Of a stretch of 64,000 nucleotides of DNA, positions 45,124-56,820 are shown in pieces (position 1 is the stretch's first letter; each line of letters starts with the position of its first letter). Under the pieces are notes generated by a model. That model ran no database searches and was not told the origin of the DNA. It saw nothing but the letters and a program-made list of their open reading frames with translations. The stretch is from Erpobdella octoculata. Lineage: Eukaryota > Annelida > Clitellata > Hirudinida > Erpobdellidae. A program made the translations under genes and the position numbers. The stretch spans positions 23,185,573 through 23,249,572 of the forward strand of contig OZ022241.1 in NCBI GenBank assembly GCA_963978895.1. The letters run 5' to 3'.

Positions 45124-46649
45124 TAATGAGTGCCCCAAACAAAAGTTGCTCTCTAGATCCTGCACCAACCTGGCTGATTAAGAAAGTTGCAACGGTGTTG
45201 TCGTCATTTCTCGCTCTTCTGCTTAACACCTCTCTTCAAAGTGGTATCTTTCGAAAAATGTTTGGGTCTGCGATTGTCACTTCAGTACTTAAGAAATCTA
45301 CGCTTGATCCACTAGATCCTAAAAACTATCGGCCTATATCTAATCTTTCATTTATTTCTAAACTGCTGAAACGTGCAGTGAATGATCAACTTGAATGCTA
45401 CTTATCTGAGCACTCTCTTCTTCCTCTAGTTCAGTTTGCTTACCGCACCTATCACTCCGTTGAAACCGTCATACTGAGTGTTCTGTCGGACGTGTTCTGT
45501 GCTACTGACAATGGCTTAGTCACATTGCTCTGTCTCCTTGACCTCAGTACAGCGTTTGATACTGTGGACACCTCTATATTGCTAGAGAGGCTTCATCGAA
45601 AGTATGGCCTGGACGGAACTGCCCTAGAATGGTTTTGTTCCTATCTCTCAAATCGTCCTGTCTCTACTACTTTTGCAAATCAGATTTCTTCTTCAAGAAA
45701 TGTTGAATTTGGTGTGCCACAGGGCTCTGTCCTTGGTCCCGTCCTCTTTGTGATGTACACTGATGATGCTATCTCTATTGCTGAAAAGCATGGTTTTTCT
45801 GTACATGCCTATGCAGATGACTTGCAATTGTATGACCACAGTTCTGTGGCAAATTGTGGCACTCTTGTGTCACGCCTGTCATCTTGTGTAGAAGATATAA
45901 AAAATTGGATGACATCAAACAGACTTTGTCTAAGCACTGCCAAAACTGAAATCATCTGGCTCGGAACTTCTGGAAGAGTGAAAAAATGTCCAGCTGGAAC
46001 ACTACTAATTGCTGGGTCAAAGATAGACATCTCTTCTACTGTACGTGACCTTGGTGTCATAATCAGTTCTGACCTCTCTTTTCACCCACATGTTGCAAAT
46101 ATCGTACGGCTTTGCCAATACCACCTTAGGCACATACGCATCATCAGAAGATCTTTTACACCTGGCTCGGTGCACACTCTTGTTCGAGCATTAATTCACT
46201 CTCGTTTGGACTTCTGCAATGCCATCCTAGCAAACTCTCCAACTTATCTATTCACGCAACTTCAATCTGTACTCCGCTCAGCCGCAAGGATCAATCTCCG
46301 GGTGCCAAAATCAGCCAGTGTCATTGACCTCATCCGAAATCGACTTCTGCCTGTTAAGAGTCGGGTTCTTTTTAAATTGAACGTGCTCACTTTCAAGAGT
46401 CTTCGTGGACATGCTCCAGTCTACCTCTCGGAGGCTATCGGCAAACCATTGATGAATGATACGAGAACCTCTCTTCGCTCAGCCGCGCTTCAACATCTGC
46501 TGGTGCCAAGAATAAAAACATCAATAGGCCGGAGAGGTTTCTTCTTCTCTGCTCCAACTGCCTGGAACAACTTGCCAACTCAACTTCGAAGCTGTGGAAG
46601 CTCCCTCCATACTTTCAAAGCATCTTTGATTACTGTACTTTTTCGATAA
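44988..46649 (+). CDS. L2-like ORF2 reverse transcriptase, intact frame
   Basis: 554-codon open frame. CSLDPAPTWLIKKVATVLS; NYRPISNLSFISKLLKRAV; FAYRTYHSVETVILSVLSD; CLLDLSTAFDTVDTSILLE; FGVPQGSVLGPVLFVMYTDD; catalytic AYADDLQLYD; RLCLSTAKTEIIWLGTSG; VRDLGVIISSDLSFHPHV; IHSRLDFCNAILANSP; GRRGFFFSAPTAWNNLP. All RT motifs are intact. It overlaps the preceding frame by about 135 bp because of the upstream frameshift; originally one ORF2. Confidence 0.88.
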   Translation: MAFNDKVESVRASTSSAPSLVFSQEECSATLLGFSFITREHVYKLIMSAPNKSCSLDPAPTWLIKKVATVLSSFLALLLNTSLQSGIFRKMFGSAIVTSVLKKSTLDPLDPKNYRPISNLSFISKLLKRAVNDQLECYLSEHSLLPLVQFAYRTYHSVETVILSVLSDVFCATDNGLVTLLCLLDLSTAFDTVDTSILLERLHRKYGLDGTALEWFCSYLSNRPVSTTFANQISSSRNVEFGVPQGSVLGPVLFVMYTDDAISIAEKHGFSVHAYADDLQLYDHSSVANCGTLVSRLSSCVEDIKNWMTSNRLCLSTAKTEIIWLGTSGRVKKCPAGTLLIAGSKIDISSTVRDLGVIISSDLSFHPHVANIVRLCQYHLRHIRIIRRSFTPGSVHTLVRALIHSRLDFCNAILANSPTYLFTQLQSVLRSAARINLRVPKSASVIDLIRNRLLPVKSRVLFKLNVLTFKSLRGHAPVYLSEAIGKPLMNDTRTSLRSAALQHLLVPRIKTSIGRRGFFFSAPTAWNNLPTQLRSCGSSLHTFKASLITVLFR

Positions 46650-46784
46650 TTAATTATTTTTTACTGTTATTTTATTTTACTTTTACTTTTTTTTATTTTT
46701 TATCAAACGAATGGCGCAGCGCATTTGTGAAGCGCCTGCGCTTGAATTTGCGCGATATAAATAAACAGAAAATAGAATAGAATA

Positions 46785-46787
<3 letters not shown>

Positions 46788-46822
<35 letters not shown>
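46788..46822. repeat. (TA)n microsatellite
   Basis: TA tract between the LINE tail and a minus PLE. Confidence 0.95.
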
Positions 46823-46824
<2 letters not shown>

Positions 46825-46825
46825 T

Positions 46826-46941
46826 TTAATGCACGCTCCGTTAAATATTACTGCCCATTTGGCGTTAATTAATTTTCTTGCCAAATTCTCAACGTTGCGA
46901 AACGCGGGAGAAAAACGAATATTATCGGGTTTGTCAGTCAT
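46826..46941 (-). pseudogene. PLE ORF N-terminal module
   Basis: On minus: [40 protein letters not shown] then TA. Start 12 bp after the hammerhead. Confidence 0.75.
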
Positions 46942-46952
46942 TTTATTTCAGA

Positions 46953-46990
46953 GGCTGACTGCAGTTTCGAAAATATCCATCATCAGAGCC
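46953..46990 (-). ncRNA. Hammerhead ribozyme motif (PLE)
   Basis: On minus: helix I GGCU/AGCC, CUGAUGA+U, helix II GGA/UUC (short, one wobble, loop UAUU), GAA, helix III ACUGCAGU, C17. Core intact, helix II weak. Confidence 0.8.
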
Positions 46991-47413
46991 GAAAAATAAA
47001 ACAACTTAAAACAGAAATCAGAACAGAAAATCAAGAAACTGACGCAAGCGAATGAAAATAAACAAACTTCGTAAGGTGAATTAGGCAAGGTAAAGATAGT
47101 AAGTATGATGGTATGGTAAGGTGAAAACAATTATGAATAAGATAGAATTATATTAAAAGTTGATTAATTATTATTAGGGTAACAAATAAAGTATTAAAGT
47201 GAATATAGGAATAGTAACTATTACAAAGATATATGTACAGTGCATGGTAAAAAAGATAGACATCGATTATGATTAAAAAGATAAAAATGTATGACAAATA
47301 ATTATTAATAGGATATAACATAAAATTATTAAAGTCAGAAAAAGAATATTAACTATTACAAGGATATAGAAAAATAGCGTAGTAAAAGAAGAAAATCAAT
47401 TGTTGTGTCTATT
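46991..47413 (-). other. PLE 3'UTR
   Basis: AT-rich leader to the hammerhead. It contains two imperfect copies of a segment around TAACTATTACAA (47215 and 47350), an internal duplication. Confidence 0.5.
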
Positions 47414-48327
47414 TCATTTCTTTCGACGCAAAGTAATGTTAGGATTGTTAAGGAGGTGTGGAAGGATGTCATCGTTGGATGGGTTGGATGGAAAATCGTC
47501 GGAAAGTTGAGTTGTAGCATGTAGTGGCGGTGGAGTAGGATTGCGAGAGACGTTCAATTGTGATTGATTGTCGTCTCCGAGGAACGAATGGTTGTTTTGG
47601 AGAGTATTTTCGGAACTATCGTCGGGTTGAAGGATGTCAACAAGAGACTGGTAGTGATCGTTTTCAGAGATGATTGGTACTTTTTCGTTAGCGATACTAG
47701 GTTTGGGCTCCCCTGTTCTGTAGCCAAAAGATAAAGGAACGTTAGTCTGCTCTTTGCTTGGAGTGAGTAAACTAGATGTTTGAAATTCGTGTTCGGAACT
47801 ATTGTCGGATGTAGAGATGGGGACAGAAGGTTGGGAAAGATCATCAGACGATAGGATCAGATCGCAAACGGGACTACATCTGGCAACAGTGTTGGCAACG
47901 TCAATCAAGCGATCAGAAGAATCGTTTACGAGATTGAAGACGTGTTGTAAAGTAGGGCAAGGGTTGTTTGCAAAATCGACATGAGGTACGGGTTGAACAA
48001 TATTGATCTCGTTGTTGTAGGTTTGTACTTTTTCATGTTCTTTAGCGAGACTAGGATTAGGCTTTTTTGTTCTGTAGCCAATTGATGAAGAAACATTAGT
48101 CTGCTCTGTACCTGAAGTGGGGAGACCGACAAGTACTTTCTGTCTTTGTGTGAAGTGGGTATGTCGGTCGCTGTGATCGAACAACTGCAAAGTATGATCA
48201 AAGTGGTCATCTTGAATATTCATGCTGGGCCGGACTTTTAATATATATAGAGCTTCTAAAACTTTTAGTCGTATGGGATCATTGGTAGAAGTCAACACAC
48301 GAGTATTGGCGTTAGTGATAGTTCTGG

Positions 48328-48330
<3 letters not shown>
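47414..48330 (-). CDS. PLE endonuclease end, duplicated linker and basic tail
   Basis: Frame on minus from the TA tract at 48330: TRTITNANTRVLTSTNDP, RLKVLEALYILKVRPSMNIQ, DDHFDHTLQLFDHSDR, then a linker with two related blocks (EQTNVSSSIGYRTKKPNPS and EQTNVPLSFGYRTGEPKPS), ending LLNNPNITLRRKK at 47414. The GIY-YIG core is truncated away on the 5' side by (TA)n. Related to 37104-38115 (same NIQDDHF and GYRxGEPKPS). Confidence 0.75.

Positions 48331-48413
<83 letters not shown>
48331..48413. repeat. (TA)n microsatellite
   Basis: TA tract marking the truncated 5' end of the minus PLE. Bases 48414-48540 to its right are T-rich and unassigned. Confidence 0.95.
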
Positions 48414-48418
<5 letters not shown>

Positions 48419-48676
48419 CGTATTTTATTTTGGTCATAATTTTATTTATTTTTTATTTGCCTATGTGCTTCGACATGTTATTATTTGTTTTTATTCGTCG
48501 TTGTTTACATTCAGTTCCTGTACCGCCCGGCCTTTTGCTTTATTTAAAGAAACACGTAACTATACAGAGCGGCGTTGTACGACTTGTAGACAACACAAAG
48601 AACGATAAGCACGAGCACAAAAATATTGGCAGTAACATAAAGTCAGACAAGGCTATTGTATACGGTCGGACAGCAA

Positions 48677-49740
48677 TTAGCGCCGTCGCCGCTTATTAAT
48701 ATTATCATTGTAAGTGAGATGTTTAAAAGTAGTATTCGAACCACTAAGCCCCACAACATCCTTGCATCCAGCCTGAACGTCATGAAGTTCAACTGGAACG
48801 CAAGCGTCAAGTTGCCCGAAGGTCAAAGTATTGTCTTCATCGCCGAGCAAGCCATGAAACAACGATAAAAGATAACTTTCTCCAAAATTGCCTACAGGAC
48901 CATCGACTGAAGACGAGATGAAGCTGGTGGGGAAAACGACGTTATCGCCAAACAGAGTTTAGCCATCTCCACGTGCAGCGTCCCGAGCTGAAGCACAGTG
49001 GGCCATTTCATGAAGATCGACTTTTTCCGGAATCAGGCCGACCGCGCGATCCAAAAGAATGAACGGAAGTGTGGTGCCTTTGGTCGCCAGCGCTCAGCGA
49101 ATGAGATCCGCTGTCACGGCCGACAGAAACGCAAGAAACGAGGGACAATTCTGTGCCGCCCAGAGCCATCATGAAGACTTGATTGTCCACATCAGACTCG
49201 TTTTCAGTTGTAGAAAGAGTGACGGGTCTGTCACCACGAGAGATACAACAACTGACTTTTGTAAATGGTAGATCCGAGGTATGAGAGTCTACGGATCCAT
49301 CACGAGTATTGTCTTTTAGAGTTGAACGTGGTGTTATTTGTCACAATAAGATCAGTCGGACCGCGTTTATATTGTAACAGTAAAGTTCTATTGAAACTAT
49401 CATCTTGAACATTGATCGTGGGGCGGTGTCTCAAGATCAACAAAGCTTCTTTGATCTTCAATCGTTTAGGGTCTGTATCAGAGGCAATAACTTCAGTGTT
49501 ATCACCAAGCAGTTTTTTATTAGGTTTTTGATGGTGAACTGTAGTAAGATGAGCAAAGAGGCTTCCACCCTGTGTGTGCATTGCTAATCGTCGAGAAAGA
49601 GTTGTGCGAGTATGTCCTATATATGTCGCTGGATGGTCGTGTTTGTAAGGACACGTGAACATATACACAACAATGGTTTTCTGAAGTTTGCCACTGTTAT
49701 TTGGATTATTTTTTAACACGATAACAAAAAATAAACAAAA
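48677..49740 (-). pseudogene. PLE GIY-YIG endonuclease, linker and basic tail, frameshifted
   Basis: On minus: VLKNNPNNSGKLQKTIVVYM, FTCPYKHDHPATYIGHTRTT (GIY-YIG core), LSRRLAMHTQGGSLFAHLTT, SDTDPKRLKIKEALLILRHR, INVQDDSFNRTLLL, stop at 49300. After shifts: ENESDVDNQVFMMALGGTEL, VSVGRDSGSHSLSAGDQ, stop at 49008, then LLGDEDNTLTFGQLDACV and TFKHLTYNDNINKRRRR, stop at 48677. Three coding segments in different frames: decayed. It shares its end with 35549-35884. The 3'UTR runs down to about 48540; no hammerhead remains. Confidence 0.75.
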
Positions 49741-49928
49741 ATATAAGAAAAAATAAAAAATTACATGTGCTAAACTATACAACCAAATAAAGTAGTAAAA
49801 TATAACTATTAAAAGAAAATTACTAATAAAAGCAAAGAGGTAAAATAATAAAATAAGAATTTAAAGCTACAATTCAAAGATAATAGGATATCGATAAAAT
49901 TGAGAGTTTAATTAAAAGTTGAAAATGA

Positions 49929-50580
49929 TCAACGTCTACGTATAGTAATATTGCAGTTATCGATCAAATGCGGACACATCCCACCGGTCCCATCACCATC
50001 ACGCAGGTCAGCAGTCTTGAGGCCTCGAGGAGGTTGGCTCATGGCTGACAAACCAGTGGAGCACTGTTCGACCGCGTCCAACGCTTCAATATGGTTGGTA
50101 GATGGAGGAAAGGAAACAGGACCACAAACTGGGTCGTTGTCGTATTGGTCCCAAGGATGATCATAACTGTGATAAGATACATTTGTAGTCTTGGTTGGCG
50201 AACTTCTAGTACGGAGTTCAGATGAATCAGAAAAAGAGAGGCGAGGTGTGACAAAAGGAGAATGCGGGAGAACAGTGAATAGCGGGGTCCTTGGCATGTC
50301 GGCAGGGCACAGTTCGGTTGCATTTGAAACATCGATACAGTTGGTAGGGTCTATTGCGTTGGCAGCGTCTATTGCGTTGGCAGACAAAGGAGATAAAACT
50401 CTACGAGAAATGGAACCGTTGTTGTACTGGTCACAAGGATGGTCGTAACTGTAAAGGGAAACACCTGTAGTTTTGGTTGCCGAACTCCTAATACGGAGTA
50501 CAGATAAATCTGAGAGCGAGAGACGAGGTGTGACAAAGGGAGAAAGCGGGAGAACAGTCAATGGTGAGGCTTGTGGCATA
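49929..50580 (-). CDS. PLE C-terminal linker with internal duplication and basic tail
   Basis: Frame on minus entering from the TA tract: [32 protein letters not shown], then the same module again ([17 protein letters not shown] ... [14 protein letters not shown]), then [20 protein letters not shown], stop at 49929. About 85-codon duplication inside the linker. No endonuclease domain left. Bases 49741-49928 are 3'UTR that runs straight into the next PLE without a hammerhead. Confidence 0.65.

Positions 50581-52082
<1,502 letters not shown>

Positions 52083-52120
<38 letters not shown>
52083..52120. repeat. (TA)n microsatellite
   Basis: TA tract between dispersed repeat copy 3 and a minus PLE end. 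Confidence 0.95.
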
Positions 52121-52122
<2 letters not shown>

Positions 52123-52250
52123 TTGAGACACGCTCTAAGAAACACAACTCGCCATTTGGCAGAAACAACTTTTCGAGCCAAATTCTCGACCTTTCGGCAC
52201 AAAACTCTCTGTTCGAGACTACAATTAGCCAAAAACTTTTCCATTAAACT
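52121..52250 (-). pseudogene. PLE ORF N-terminal module (NCSLEQ subfamily)
   Basis: On minus: [42 protein letters not shown] then TA. Apparently identical at protein level to the module at 38680-38804. Confidence 0.75.
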
Positions 52251-52260
52251 TTTATTGTCA

Positions 52261-52302
52261 GACCGACGGACCGTTTCAGCTATGTCAGCCATCCTCAGGG
52301 TC
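52261..52302 (-). ncRNA. Hammerhead ribozyme motif (PLE, NCSLEQ subfamily)
   Basis: On minus: helix I GACC/GGUC, CUGAGGA+U, helix II GGCU/AGCU, GAA, helix III ACG/CGU with loop GUC, C17. Core intact; matches 38623-38664. Confidence 0.85.
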
Positions 52303-52603
52303 AAAAGTAAAACGAGAAAAGTAAACAAACAGAAAGAACCGAAATTGTCAAAGAATTAGCACACTAACAAAAGAAAAAACGAAAAAACACTCTACCTATC
52401 AAATCAAATAAAAATGAATTATAAAGACGCATAAATTTGATAATCCTGTTCGTCCAATTATCTCGCAATGTCCAAGTCCTACTTATCTCTTGGCAAAGTT
52501 TGTTAACAAAATTATCACACCTTACTGCCCTCATACTTACAGTTTGAAATCCTCTCTGGAATTTGTTGATCTTATTCATGGCTGCAGACAAAGTGGGATT
52601 GCT
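52303..52603 (-). other. PLE 3'UTR remnant and unassigned segment
   Basis: Bases 52303-52405 match the 3'UTR near 38495-38620. 52406-52603 has a 75-codon minus frame (KINKFQRGFQTVSMRAVRC) that I do not recognise; it could be a captured fragment or more PLE. Confidence 0.4.
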
Positions 52604-52627
52604 GCATATATATATATATATATATAT
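52604..52627. repeat. (TA)n microsatellite
   Basis: Short TA tract at the left end of the next PLE. Confidence 0.9.
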
Positions 52628-52738
52628 TGCGAATAAACTGTGGAATCAATTTATCTTTGAGAAAGCAAGATATAAAAGGTAGGTAACTAACGTACAAGAT
52701 TAGTAAAAACCGAAGCGGAAAATAATTGTAAACAAAAC

Positions 52739-52936
52739 ACAGGCCCTGGCCATCATTGCCGACGTCGTCCATGGATCCCCATCACGTGATAACTCCAGTC
52801 TGGAAAGTGTGCGTGGCCGCGGCGTTGGTGACTCGTCGGATGACCGTCTTCCGGTGGAGTCCGTGTCTTCTTTCCAGCTATTTGCTCGACTCGTCAACAA
52901 CGTTAATATAACAATACGACGCGGTAGACGTACCTA
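52739..52936 (+). CDS. PLE C-terminal linker and basic tail (partial)
   Basis: Plus frame: VVHGSPSRDNSSLESVRGRG, VESVSSFQLFARLVNNVNIT, IRRGRRT, TAG at 52934-52936. The NNVNITIRRGRR end is the PLE signature. This copy is unusually GC-rich. Confidence 0.65.
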
Positions 52937-53214
52937 GCCTGATTGCGCGCACCTGACAACAATTACCTAGCGCACAGTTGCGTAAATACCTGCGCTGCGG
53001 CCACTATCGCCATGTTTTCGTTTTGTTTACAATTATTTTCCGCTTCGGTTTTTACTAATCTTGTACGTTAGTTACCTACCTTTTATATCTTGCTTTCCAC
53101 TTTCCATACGTTGTTTTTCTATTTCAGTTTTCATTAATGTTTATTCTCGTCGTTTTATAGTTTCATTCTATTTTCGCATTATAGTAAATACATTTTAACT
53201 TCGTAATTTAAAGG

Positions 53215-53255
53215 GCTCCGAAGATGCTTTTCTGCGAAACCGATCGGTCGATTAT
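53215..53255 (+). ncRNA. Degenerate hammerhead motif (PLE)
   Basis: Core CCGAAGA (U4 to C) +U, helix II GC/GC only, GAA, helix III ACCG/CGGU, C17, and helix I GGGCU no longer pairs with the downstream GAUUA. Probably inactive. Confidence 0.5.
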
Positions 53256-53594
53256 GTTGTCGAGTCGATGTCGCCACTTTGTACATCATAAAAGGCCTTG
53301 CACCAGACATGATGGTAATGACAAGGAAGACAGACTGCTCTTTGCAGCATCTTGATTCATACCAGATTGTCAGGAAGATGTTCGTGTACTACAACACACC
53401 TTTTCCTTCATCTGGGCCTGTTCAGTATAGCAGGTTTGATTGAGACGCCAAGAAGAAACTAACTTTCCGATTAACTTTTTTTGAGAAATTAACACTTGAA
53501 ATTAAACCAAAGTATTTTATTGAAATAAAGATTTTGTGACTTGTAATGAATTCTCGAAGAATTGTCATCAGTAGCAATTTTAGTAAGCGCAAAC

Positions 53595-53860
53595 TTTTTA
53601 GTAATGATTTCATGATTTTAAATCATCAAAATCATGATTTTGATATGAAATCATTTTTTGATGGAAAGAAAAAGTGATTTTGATTTCAAAATCACTCTGA
53701 AGTAAATGATTTTGATTTTGATTTCAAAATCACTCTGAAGTAAATGATTTTGATTTCAAAATCACTCTGAAGTAAATAATGTTGATTTTGATTTCAAAAT
53801 CACTCTGAAGTAAATGATTTTGATTTTGACTTCAAATCATTTGAAATGTGATTTTACCCA
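53595..53860. repeat. Minisatellite of ATTTTGATTTCAAAATCACT units
   Basis: Four to five imperfect units of about 38-44 bp with CAAAATCACTCTGAAGTAAA. Each unit is partly palindromic (GATTTTG / CAAAATC). Confidence 0.85.
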
Positions 53861-55035
53861 ACACTGCAACTGCTGAATCTATTCCTGTCACAATACATGA
53901 GCCTACAAGACCAGTCTCTTATACAGCAAACACGTCAGAAGGCAAGCAAATGAAACGCCACATAGACCTTATTCGGAAGCGCACAGTAAAATGCAAGAGT
54001 GAACGAGTGAGTCAGAGTGAATGAGAAAAAGAGAGAGAGAAGTAATTTGTTAGGTCTTGAGTTGCTTCCTCTATGAAATTATTTATTTGAAATGATCAAT
54101 TCAAATATTTTAGAGCGTAGAATATACTCGATAATTCTTAGAATATATAACTTCCACACTGTAAATTATTTATATATAACAGAGTTAGTGTCCTTACTAG
54201 CTACATGACTTGAATATATTTTTTAAGAAATTCATTGTAAAGAGCTAAAATGTTTCAATAAGAAATCTATAAGTTTAATTATTATTGGCAAATCGTGCGC
54301 AAAATACAGACAAGATGATTAATCATAGCAGCGTATCTATTATCATCCATCATCTCTTTAATAACTTTTTGTTAATAATTTTTTAATGCAACAGTCTCCA
54401 CAAAGTAAAACCCTTTCGTCTGAATGTAAAACAATTATTATCTTCAAACGATACAATCTACGAATGAGAATAATCTGGTGTTTAAACTTAATCATTGATG
54501 CAAATTATACGGAATAGAATATGGCGTCTCGAAGCGACATCCTTGATATCTCACAAAGTCATTAACTAAATTTAAAACTATATAAAATATAGTTTTATTT
54601 CTTACCTGAAAAATGTAAGAAACATACAAAATTCAGAAAAAGCAATAAGTAATGAATATGAATGTAGCAAATGCGTTGAATTTCATGCAAATCTGACTGC
54701 AGCAATGATTTTCAATAACCAGAATAGCAGGTGCTCGTCTGAGTCATAATTTCCATATCGTACTGATGGTGGTAATGTGTTGATGTTATGGAGTGCTGGT
54801 GTATTGACGTAGTACAACCGTTAATATATATATATACAGTAAATTGGCTCGATATTTTCAGATAAACATTGAAATACGCAGGCCATTAGAGTAGAAGAAA
54901 ATATAATAAAAAGATAGTTTATGATAATGGTAAACCTCTTAAAAAAGACTTCAAGATAAATCTTCACATCTACTACAATAACATGGCCACACATAATTTT
55001 ATTCTAAAAAAAATCCGGTCACTTCCAACAATAAA
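53861..55035. other. Unassigned AT-rich interval
   Basis: No coding region, RNA gene or known repeat recognised. A GAGAGAGAGA run lies at 54028-54042 and a short TA run at 54823-54836. The last ~180 bp (54850-55035) may be upstream PLE coding sequence too decayed to read. Confidence 0.3.
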
Positions 55036-55400
55036 TTAAAATGAAAGTAATATTGTCTATCGATTTACATGTCCATATCACCATGATATATCCTGCTGCT
55101 ACATAGGGCACACCAAAACAACTTTAGCGAGGAGATTAACGATGCACACTAAAGGAGGGAGTATCAAAGAGCACCTAAAAACTCATCACCAAGTCCATGT
55201 CAGTAGAGCACTTTTGGATGATAATACAGAAATTATTCGTAGAGAGCGATGTCCTGCAAGGCTTAAGTTATATGAAACATTGTATATATCCAGAGACAAA
55301 CCAAAGAATTATATGCAAAAAGATTGTTCGGATGGTACACTGTCTCTATTCAATATTGCTTGCATGGATGTAAAAAAAAAGAAAAATGTAACTGATCAAA
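55036..55400 (+). pseudogene. PLE GIY-YIG endonuclease
   Basis: Plus frame: SNIVYRFTCPYHHDISCCYI then GHTKTTLARRLTMHTKGGS (GIY-YIG core), RRERCPARLKLYETLYISRD, KDCSDGTLSLFNIACMDV. Closest here to 34462-35549 (shared DGTLSLFNI). Its linker is interrupted at about 55405 by a hairpin/telomere-like insert, after which the frame is different. The start is lost by 5' truncation, so no initiator is claimed. Confidence 0.75.
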
Positions 55401-55404
55401 AAAA

Positions 55405-55527
55405 TGGTCGGTTTGTTGGTGTTGGTCCGCTTACGGTTGATTCTCTGGTTGTGCAACAGAAGAAAGTTGCACAACCATAGAATCAACCGTAACCCTAACC
55501 CTAACTCTAACCCTAACACTAACCCAA
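55405..55527. repeat. Hairpin plus telomere-like (CCCTAA)n insert
   Basis: Arms 55433-55457 and 55466-55490 are inverted repeats (GATTCTCTGGTTGTGCAAC and its complement, one mismatch) around an 8-bp loop. Six CCCTAA-like units follow at once (55490-55525; two carry single changes). The flanking PLE linker resumes at about 55535 with SDGNSKGTSYTD, matching ASDGNNQDGDLKGTSITD of 34462-35549. Confidence 0.75.
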
Positions 55528-55534
55528 TGTTTTT

Positions 55535-56155
55535 TCTGATGGTAATAGCAAAGGCACCTCTTATACGGACTGTGTGTTATCAGACATGAAAGCTTGTGAT
55601 GGTATGGTAAATGTTTGTTCTTCAAAGATCGAAGAAGATTTAGTAAAAATTGTGGTGAAAACTGGTAGTTTCTTAAGGATTTTTGAAGAGAAATTACTAA
55701 AAAAGATGGTGGTCACTGATGGTACTTTGGAGATTGTGAAAGAGGTTTTTGGTGCAAAATCTGGCAAAGACCGATGTTTTCACAAAGAATGTAAGAGAAT
55801 GCATGGTGAAAACCTCCACAGCAACTGATGTGACGGTGACAGATGTTTCCTCAGATATTTTGAAAAAAAAATTTGATGCAGAATGTGGCGGTGACGGATG
55901 GTTCGTCAGAAACTGTGAAAGAGGGCTTGTTGGATGATGTTGTGGTGACTTATGGCTCTTCAGGGCTTTTGAAGGATGGTTAAATGTAACGGCGACTGGC
56001 GTTTCATCGGAAATCATAAAAGAGGGATAATTTCAGAATGAGATGATTGGTGAAAGTTCTTAAGTTTTTTCGTAGGACATTCAGATCACAAACGTGTTTA
56101 CTCATCTGGATGATAATCAAAATATAACCGTTAGACGGAAAGACAAACGAAGATG
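55535..56155 (+). pseudogene. PLE linker and basic tail (continued)
   Basis: SDGNSKGTSYTDCVLSDMKA, CDGMVNVCSSKIEEDLVKIV, then a Val/Lys-rich linker with repeated T-D-V-S/T-S-x-I-L/V-K units (55690-56030) in shifting frames, ending VFTHLDDNQNITVRRKDKRR with TGA near 56153. Bases 56156-56395 are AT-rich 3'UTR; no hammerhead follows because an R2-type LINE end begins there. Confidence 0.6.
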
Positions 56156-56395
56156 AAAACTTTTAATTTAATATTGTGTATAATATTAGTATGGGAATTT
56201 TTATGATGTTGGACTTTTGTCAGATTTTGCTGCGCTCAAATGGAAACACGATCAATCACGTAGTTTAAATTATTTTCTGATTAATTTGAATGTTTGCTGA
56301 GATTTATTATTCTGGTTTTAACTTATTTTGTCTTAATTTTAGATTATTTATTGCTCGGAATCGGAACTGTCTTTATTATGTGTGGTAAGCCTAGA

Positions 56396-56582
56396 AATTG
56401 TTTTGAAAACAAACCTGAGGATAGCTGTCAGAAAAGAACAAAGACATTTTCTGCCGGAGGACGCTCGTCCGTCGAACGTGGCTCGCCCCCCTTAGAACGT
56501 CAAGAAATTAAAGAGCCGAAACGTTTGCTCGAGGGGGGGGGGGTTTCTTCTGATAACCTCCACAGAAAAGCTCTTCAGGAGT
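56396..56582 (+). mobile_element. R2/NeSL-type LINE 3' end fragment
   Basis: Resembles the 3'UTR end of the full copy (62240-62380): GTGGCTCGCCCCCCTTAG, GAGCCGAAACG, CTTCTGATAACCTC, then CA/CATA repeat. Only the last ~190 bp is present. Confidence 0.5.
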
Positions 56583-56820
56583 GCACACACACACACATAC
56601 ATACATACATACATACATACATACATACATACATACATACATACATACATACATACATACATACATACATACATACATGCATACATACATACATACATAC
56701 ATACATACATACGTACATAAACACACACAGACACACACATGCACATACACATACATACATACACATATACATACATACGCACATACATACATGCATGCAT
56801 ACATACATGCATACATAATC
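56583..56820. repeat. (CA)n and (CATA)n microsatellite
   Basis: CACACACACACATA followed by CATA units with a few CATG and CACACAG changes. It directly follows a LINE 3' end. Confidence 0.95.

Larger units (their letters stand above)
43355..46787 (+). mobile_element. L2-like LINE, nearly full-length ORF2, in (TA)n
   Basis: 5' leader (43355-43613), ORF2 (43614-46649), 3'UTR ending GCGCGATATAAATAAACAG and (AATAG)n. It sits between TA tracts at 43209-43354 and 46788-46822, so it landed inside a TA microsatellite. The tail core matches that of the LINE at 18431. Confidence 0.85.
52628..53255 (+). mobile_element. PLE remnant with inverted arms
   Basis: A minus NCSLEQ-type end (52628-52661, DKLIPQFIRN), then inverted arms 52663-52738 and 53024-53096 (GCAAGATATAAAAGGTAGG against its complement) around the C-terminal coding region 52739-52936 and 3'UTR, then a degenerate hammerhead. 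The same inverted-tail layout as 228-1522, with a shorter arm. Confidence 0.6.

Noticed and set aside
52364..52591. 75-codon minus ORF as a host exon
   Set aside because: No domain, no splice evidence and located between PLE 3'UTR and TA repeat; left unassigned.
55490..55525. True telomere end
   Set aside because: Only six degenerate CCCTAA units inside an interrupted PLE, with sequence continuing on both sides.
56400..56440. Another hammerhead (CCTGAGGATAGCTGTCAG)
   Set aside because: It has a CUGAGGA-like box and a short helix, but no GAA after helix II, no helix III and no pairing helix I.
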